Assembly: GCA_008017255.1 (NCBI GenBank)
Contig: SSHD01000120.1
Coordinates: forward strand, 1 to 10,263
Direction of reading: 5' to 3'
Length of the DNA stretch: 10,263 bases
DNA from: Acinetobacter sp.
GTDB lineage: Bacteria; Pseudomonadota; Gammaproteobacteria; Pseudomonadales; Moraxellaceae
The position numbers and the translations under genes were made by a program. The stretch's first letter is position 1. Every line of letters begins with the position of its first letter. Under the pieces are notes generated by a model, which ran no database searches, was not told where the DNA came from, and saw only the letters and a list, made by a program, of their open reading frames with translations. Shown here piece by piece: positions 6,680 through 10,263 of this stretch.

Positions 6680-7422
6680 TACCAACCACCTTGCAACAAC
6701 GGTTGCCGCGAACTAATCACATAGGTGTCTAGCCCAGCCTTACCTTGGTAAGAAGGAATATTCAACAACATGCGCTGAGTGAGTTGCGCATCGAGCATGA
6801 AATTTGCGTCTAAACTAAAATTGGCCATTTTCTGCTGCCGTTGATCACGCACATCAAGCTGAAGCTGTCCATTTTCAGATTGCAGATTAGCAATCAGTGA
6901 AGGCATATTCATACGATCTTGACGCTGCCCAAAGCTATAGCCCAGCACACCACCTGCCCAGTGTAATTGTCCTTCTGTAGCAGTAAAGCCTTGTTGTTTT
7001 TGATAGTTCAATTGCACATCTTGAAGCTGAATGGCATTTGCCGGCCACTGCCAATTGGCAAAATATTTTAGCGTTTCAGGTGCAATTTCACCTTGCAAGT
7101 CTGTAAAGTTAATTTTTTGACCAAAACCATAGCCAAGCACACCATTCAACTGGGTATTACCACTATGAATAGCTAAATTTGCACCCAAACGAAAGCGTAA
7201 TAAATCTAAAGGACGCGTTTGCCAATGCACCGAGCCACGCAATTGACCACGTTGCCAATCGGCCTGACCTTGCCAAATATTGCCGCTGACATTGTGTAAA
7301 ATTTGATGGTTTTTTGAGAATTTCGCAATTAACCAAGTCGCTGGAATTTGTAAAATAATAAAAATTAAAAATGCAAAAACGGCGAATATCCACCATTTCC
7401 ATTGTTTGGTTTTGTTCTTCAT
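6679..7422 (-). CDS. gspN: Type II secretion system protein GspN
   Basis: A 247-residue protein that fits GspN, an inner-membrane accessory component present in only some type II systems, of uncertain role. After a basic start (MKNKTKQWK) a single membrane helix spans about residues 10-33. The rest is predicted periplasmic and beta-rich. The family-typical SGNIWQGQA motif (46-54) is followed by alternating Gly and aromatic residues such as GVLGYGFGQK, and a similar GGVLGYSFGQR occurs later in the protein. It is the first gene of the gspN-gspC-gspD operon and overlaps gspC by one base. Its ATG has no good ribosome site at normal distance: AGG lies 15 bases upstream. A two-codon frame, ATG GAA TGA, overlaps the start codon (7419-7427). 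Confidence 0.88.
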   Translation of the reverse strand: MKNKTKQWKWWIFAVFAFLIFIILQIPATWLIAKFSKNHQILHNVSGNIWQGQADWQRGQLRGSVHWQTRPLDLLRFRLGANLAIHSGNTQLNGVLGYGFGQKINFTDLQGEIAPETLKYFANWQWPANAIQLQDVQLNYQKQQGFTATEGQLHWAGGVLGYSFGQRQDRMNMPSLIANLQSENGQLQLDVRDQRQQKMANFSLDANFMLDAQLTQRMLLNIPSYQGKAGLDTYVISSRQPLLQGGW

Positions 7423-7427
7423 TCCAT
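7419..7427 (-). other. Minimal frame ATG-GAA-TGA overlapping the gspN start
   Basis: On the minus strand the bases just before gspN read ATGGAATGAAG. An ATG, one codon and TGA overlap the gspN start as ATGA. The nearest ribosome site, AGG in GTAGGTTGG, is nine bases before this first ATG but 15 before that of gspN. Ribosomes could therefore load here and restart on gspN. It may equally be chance. Confidence 0.3.
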
Positions 7428-7480
7428 TTTTACCAACCTACAAAACATCATCCTGTGTGAACAGTAGAGCCCACCAAGAC

Positions 7481-7508
7481 ATTATGCACACTTTTTCTAA
7501 CTCGCCAA
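7481..7508 (-). promoter_or_regulatory. Candidate promoter of the gspN-gspC-gspD operon
   Basis: Downstream of the hns terminator the minus strand has -35 TTGGCG (7503-7508), a 16-base spacer and -10 CATAAT (7481-7486, five of six consensus). Transcription would begin near 7474 and leave a leader of about 50 bases before gspN. It is the best match in the spacer between hns and gspN, where a new transcript must begin. Confidence 0.55.
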
Positions 7509-7519
7509 TTCTTTGCCAT

Positions 7520-7550
7520 AAAAAAACCAAGCCATTTATGCTTGGTTTTT
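7520..7550 (-). terminator. Intrinsic terminator after hns
   Basis: On the minus strand AAAAACCAAGC (7540-7550), a seven-base loop and GCTTGGTTTTT (7522-7532) form a perfect eleven-pair hairpin whose second arm ends in a run of seven T (7520-7526). It lies about 55 bases after the hns stop codon. The structure is symmetrical enough to work in both directions, though no plus-strand gene needs it. Confidence 0.88.
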
Positions 7551-7603
7551 GGTCACAGCATAGCTGCATGCCATGACAGAACAATGACGCAGCGAGTTTA
7601 GAT

Positions 7604-7936
7604 TTAGATTAAGAAATCTTCCAGCTTACGACCTTTGGCGAGCTCAGCAACCAACCAACGTGGTTGTTTACCGCGACCCGTCCACGTTTCCGCAGTATTG
7701 CTTTTGTTGCGGTAACGTGGCGCAACTGCTTTACGCGTAGTGGTGGTTTTTTTGCGTTTCTTACCCGCAAAGCTCAGTAAGTCTTCTAGGCTTAAACCCA
7801 CACCTTCAGCAATTGCCAATACTTGCTTATACGCATCTTCAATTTCTTGATCTTTTTTACTGGCAATTAAAGATTCTGCTTCAAGCTGTAAACGTTTTAA
7901 TTCTTCTACAGATAAACGACTAATATCCGGTTTCAT
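7604..7936 (-). CDS. hns: H-NS family nucleoid-associated repressor
   Basis: A 110-residue H-NS family protein, a DNA-binding nucleoid protein that silences AT-rich and horizontally acquired genes. The N-terminal half (about residues 8-55) is a charged helical oligomerisation region beginning SRLSVEELKRLQLEAESLIA. A basic linker KKRKKTTTTRKAVAPRYRNK (59-78) follows. The C-terminal DNA-binding domain has the core TWTGRGKQPRWL (84-95), matching the family's TWxGxGxxP signature with the minor-groove loop GRGKQP. The ATG at 7936 is chosen because TTGGAG lies eight bases upstream and the product begins MKPDISRLSVEEL. An upstream in-frame ATG at 7969 would add eleven atypical residues. It is a single-gene unit with its own terminator. 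Upstream palindromes suggest self-repression. Confidence 0.93.
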   Translation of the reverse strand: MKPDISRLSVEELKRLQLEAESLIASKKDQEIEDAYKQVLAIAEGVGLSLEDLLSFAGKKRKKTTTTRKAVAPRYRNKSNTAETWTGRGKQPRWLVAELAKGRKLEDFLI

Positions 7937-7984
7937 TTGACCCACTCCAATACACTCAAAAAACATCACTCAAAAATAAAATAT

Positions 7985-7998
7985 GAATTTATAAATTC
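7985..7998. repeat. 14-bp perfect palindrome near the hns start of transcription
   Basis: GAATTTATAAATTC is a perfect palindrome. Its core TTTATAAATT matches eight of ten positions of the high-affinity E. coli H-NS site TCGATAAATT, on both strands. It would cover about +1 to +14 of the candidate hns promoter. It may be an operator or an H-NS nucleation site. Confidence 0.5.
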
Positions 7999-8004
7999 CA
8001 ACTC

Positions 8005-8034
8005 ATAATAATTTATAAATGCTTAAATAAGCAA
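8005..8034 (-). promoter_or_regulatory. Candidate hns promoter
   Basis: On the minus strand -35 TTGCTT (8029-8034), an 18-base spacer and -10 TATTAT (8005-8010, five of six consensus) would start transcription near 7998, about 60 bases before hns. The surrounding 200 bases are very AT-rich, and other -10-like sequences occur, for example TATTGT further upstream with TTAGAC as -35, so the choice is tentative. Confidence 0.4.
8011..8020. repeat. Second palindrome in the hns promoter spacer
   Basis: ATTTATAAAT, the same ten-base palindromic core found at 7987-7996, lies between the candidate -35 and -10 elements. The two centres are 24 bp apart, a little over two helical turns. It is followed by the inverted repeat GCTTA-AA-TAAGC (8021-8032), which overlaps the -35. 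Confidence 0.45.
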
Positions 8035-8168
8035 CAACAGAAAAGCCAAACTAATCACATTAACCCACCAAATACGCCTTAATTTACAATAACACTATAA
8101 ATATTTTGTCTAAAATTGATTAAATGGCGATGATTAAATATTGCCGTGCTGAGTTTCGGTTTAAATCA

Positions 8169-8609
8169 CTAAGCGATTATATCTAACTGATGACCTGCTG
8201 CACTTTCTAACTGCAAAATCTTGGCGCGAATATCAGCGGGAATATGCACTTTTTCCGAACTGTTTTTATCAAGGCACACCAGTACAGCTTCGCCTGTTGC
8301 CACAACTTTATTTTGCGCCTCGCTCCATAATACATAATGCATGCGAAATGCGCGATTACGCAGCTCCTCAATCCGCGCCCCAACCTGCAATACATCTGGA
8401 TAAAATACAGGGCTTAAATATTGACACTGGCTCGATGCTACGACTGTCACCATGTGCTGCTCAAATATATTTAATGCGTTTAAATAGCTAATCCGAGCAC
8501 TTTCCATATAACGATAATATTGCACATTATTGACATGACCAAAGGCATCCATATCACCCCAAGCCACAGTTTGCTGATGAATAACGGGATAGCTAGCAAG
8601 TGCGTTCAT
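8169..8609 (-). CDS. Acyl-CoA thioesterase, hot-dog fold (4HBT/YbgC-like)
   Basis: A 146-residue protein of the single hot-dog domain thioesterase family, which hydrolyses acyl-CoA or acyl-carrier thioesters in the cytoplasm. The active-site segment WGDMDAFGHVNNVQYYRYME (residues 17-36) is clear. D21 is the likely catalytic aspartate, and HVNN starts the central helix. A beta-rich region follows, including VTVVASSQCQYLSPVFYPD (54-72), a typical substrate-side strand. The substrate cannot be read from the sequence. The ATG at 8609 is chosen because GAGG lies six bases upstream. An alternative ATG four codons earlier (8621) overlaps the hemY stop as ATGA but has no ribosome site. It is the last gene of the hemX-hemY operon, and no clear terminator follows. 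Confidence 0.88.
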   Translation of the reverse strand: MNALASYPVIHQQTVAWGDMDAFGHVNNVQYYRYMESARISYLNALNIFEQHMVTVVASSQCQYLSPVFYPDVLQVGARIEELRNRAFRMHYVLWSEAQNKVVATGEAVLVCLDKNSSEKVHIPADIRAKILQLESAAGHQLDIIA

Positions 8610-8617
8610 ATTGAACC

Positions 8618-9811
8618 TCATATTTTAAAATTCAGAAAATTAACATCATTTTCAAAGACCAAATTTAACTGTCTGATTAAATCTGGATTATCTGCAAGGG
8701 TCGATTTAATCCGTAGATAATTCATCAAAATATTATCTGGATATAAAGTTAATAGCTGCGCTGCTTCCGCTTGGCGTTTGGTGGCGCTGTAAATATGCCA
8801 TTTGGCAAAGCTTAACATTGGCACGCTACTATAACGCTGTTCGAGCTGTAGAATACGCTGCTCTACCTGAGCATAATTAGGATTTTGTTTTAACAATTGC
8901 TGCTGAAACCACAAATAAAACACTTCGGGATCAAACTGCTCTTGTAATAAATGTAGGGCTAAATCTTGATGTTGTAGGCTCATGTCCGCCATACGCGCCA
9001 ATAGCTTTAACCACAACAGCTTACTGCTATAAGGGCGAGTTTGAATTTCACTGTGCAGTGCCAAATAGCGTTGTTGTAAGGCAGCCAAATCATCAACCGA
9101 CGCTTGCTCAAATTGAATCAGCAATTGCTGCAACCACAGGTCCCGATGCGTTGCATCGAGCAAACCGTGTTGGGTAGAACGTAAAAACAACCACGGCTGC
9201 TGTAAGGCAAGTTTGCCCCACAAGCTCATCAACCGTTGTCGATAGGCCGTTTCGATTTCGCTGAGCCACGGCGAAATTTGCTGCTGTGCCAGAAATTCCA
9301 AATGGCTTAAGGCTTGCTCTGTCTGTTGCTGCGCCAATAAAATTTCGATGTGTTGTAATTCCGCCAACTCAAATGCCATCGGCACTGCTTGCTGCAAACT
9401 CTGCAAGGCGCTGGCATAGTCACCATTACGATAATCAAACTGTGCATCAATAATCGGGTGCAGCAAGCCCGACTGGCTATACACCCGCTCAATAAACAGT
9501 TGTTGATCTTTGGCGGCATCTAATAACCACACCACCCCCAATTGCTCATAAGGATGCAAATCTTTAAAGTGCAGCGCAGTGTCTGTCTTACGTTGTTCAT
9601 GGGTGAAATAGCGTTTACCCCCCAACCACAAGCCTTGAAACAACAAGCCACATAACAACACCAGTGCCAGCAACCCCCACAGACTACTTTGAAATTGCCA
9701 TGTACGCCAATAAATATAAACATACCCTGTGCCATAGCCATAACTCAACACAGCACACAGCGCAAATAACAACACACTCGCCACTACATAGGTCAACACT
9801 AAACGCTTCAT
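8618..9811 (-). CDS. hemY: HemY-like inner-membrane TPR protein
   Basis: A 397-residue protein matching the architecture of gammaproteobacterial HemY, an inner-membrane protein encoded in hem operons and linked to late haem synthesis, though its exact role is unsettled. It is distinct from the protoporphyrinogen oxidase also called HemY in Gram-positives. Two membrane helices (about residues 4-24 and 42-64) flank a short loop containing YGYGTGYVYIYWRTWQF, typical of the HemY N-terminus. The rest is helical, rich in Leu, Gln and Ala, and looks like tetratricopeptide repeats, for example YRNGDYASALQSLQQAV and AKWHIYSATKRQAEAAQLL. The start is four bases after the hemX stop, with GGGG seven bases upstream. 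The family is clear from topology and context, less so from motifs. Confidence 0.8.
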   Translation of the reverse strand: MKRLVLTYVVASVLLFALCAVLSYGYGTGYVYIYWRTWQFQSSLWGLLALVLLCGLLFQGLWLGGKRYFTHEQRKTDTALHFKDLHPYEQLGVVWLLDAAKDQQLFIERVYSQSGLLHPIIDAQFDYRNGDYASALQSLQQAVPMAFELAELQHIEILLAQQQTEQALSHLEFLAQQQISPWLSEIETAYRQRLMSLWGKLALQQPWLFLRSTQHGLLDATHRDLWLQQLLIQFEQASVDDLAALQQRYLALHSEIQTRPYSSKLLWLKLLARMADMSLQHQDLALHLLQEQFDPEVFYLWFQQQLLKQNPNYAQVEQRILQLEQRYSSVPMLSFAKWHIYSATKRQAEAAQLLTLYPDNILMNYLRIKSTLADNPDLIRQLNLVFENDVNFLNFKI

Positions 9812-9815
9812 ACCA

Positions 9816-10263
9816 TTACCCCAACAACGCCAGTGTGCTGAGTTTCGGCTTAGATAAAGCCGGCAGATTAGTCATTTTTTCTAAGCGTAGCTTGAGCTGC
9901 TGACTGTGTGAATCGGGCAATGCCGCAAGCAGCTGTAGCACTTCTTGCACAGCTTTTCGATATTCCACCTCCTGCCCTGCATGTAAAGCCTGCGCGGCCA
10001 ACAGCAAACGCAATTGGATTTCTTTTAAACCAAGATGACGCTGCATTAAGTCTGGTGCATTACGCTGTAGTTTTTCCACGCTAAACCAAGACCAGCTGGC
10101 TGGTTTTGCACTGTTATTAAAATTCAGTTGTGGATTTTGCATTTGCTGTTGCAACTGCCGATCTAGCTGCTGCAACAGCTGATCGAACTGCTGCTGTTGC
10201 TCGGTTTGTGCCAAGACAAATTGCTGAATGGCTTGCTTATCTTGAGCCATCGCTTGCATCAAA
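9816..10263 (-). CDS. hemX: HemX-like protein, C-terminal part (cut by window edge)
   Basis: Only the last 148 codons are present; the gene continues past the right edge. The visible part opens with a Gln-rich coiled coil (AQTEQQQQFDQLLQQLDRQL). A globular part with SWSWFSVEKLQR and a helical QLRLLLAAQALHAGQEVEYRKAVQEVLQLLAAL follow. This fits the periplasmic C-terminal region of HemX, an inner-membrane protein encoded between hemD and hemY in gammaproteobacteria and sometimes fused or misnamed as a uroporphyrinogen methyltransferase. The first visible codon is TTG and is not a true start. The membrane helix expected near the N-terminus lies outside the window. The name rests mainly on position before hemY and on composition. 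Confidence 0.72.
   Translation of the reverse strand, partial: LMQAMAQDKQAIQQFVLAQTEQQQQFDQLLQQLDRQLQQQMQNPQLNFNNSAKPASWSWFSVEKLQRNAPDLMQRHLGLKEIQLRLLLAAQALHAGQEVEYRKAVQEVLQLLAALPDSHSQQLKLRLEKMTNLPALSKPKLSTLALLG

Noticed and set aside
8118..8139. Direct repeat GATTAAAT (two copies, 14 bp apart) after the thioesterase, looked at as an operator or CRISPR-like unit
   Set aside because: Only two short A/T-rich copies exist in a strongly AT-rich spacer, with no third copy and no link to a promoter I can place.

Overview
The window looks like an ordinary chromosomal segment of a gammaproteobacterium of the Acinetobacter (Moraxellaceae) type. This rests on the scattered type II secretion locus gspN-gspC-gspD standing apart from the other gsp genes, a 110-residue H-NS protein with a TWTGRGKQPRWL DNA-binding motif, the gph-trpE pairing, and the tRNA cluster. 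The genus is an inference from gene content, not from a database comparison. Every supported gene lies on the minus strand, so transcription runs from high to low coordinates. I saw no insertion sequence, prophage, CRISPR array, toxin-antitoxin pair or sign of recent transfer.

Read in the direction of transcription, the right end (10263 to 8169) holds the end of hemX, then hemY and an acyl-CoA thioesterase of the hot-dog fold. Gaps are a few bases or overlaps, so this is the tail of one operon. Next comes an AT-rich control region and hns (7936 to 7604), closed by a strong intrinsic terminator at 7520-7550. A promoter at 7481-7508 then starts the gspN-gspC-gspD operon (7422 to 3531), which encodes an inner-membrane accessory protein, the inner-membrane clamp protein and the outer-membrane secretin of type II secretion. 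An FHA-domain protein with a C-terminal membrane anchor (3463 to 2900) follows without a visible terminator, and a clear hairpin plus T-tract terminator ends the unit at 2842-2875.

The next unit is gph (phosphoglycolate phosphatase) and trpE (anthranilate synthase component I). A possible 23-codon reading frame with a good Shine-Dalgarno sequence sits exactly between them. A candidate gph promoter overlaps the preceding terminator hairpin, so that its transcripts would lack most of the first hairpin arm.

The left end holds four tRNA genes in the order Thr(UGU)-Tyr(GUA)-Gly(UCC)-Thr(GGU), behind a promoter with an A/T-rich upstream element and an extended -10. This is the same order as E. coli thrU-tyrU-glyT-thrT, where tufB follows, so a tuf gene is expected just beyond the left edge.

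No clearly new biological system is visible. The points most worth a second look are regulatory: the terminator/promoter overlap before gph, the small frame before trpE, the paired palindromes at the hns promoter, and the tail-anchored FHA protein in the secretin operon.
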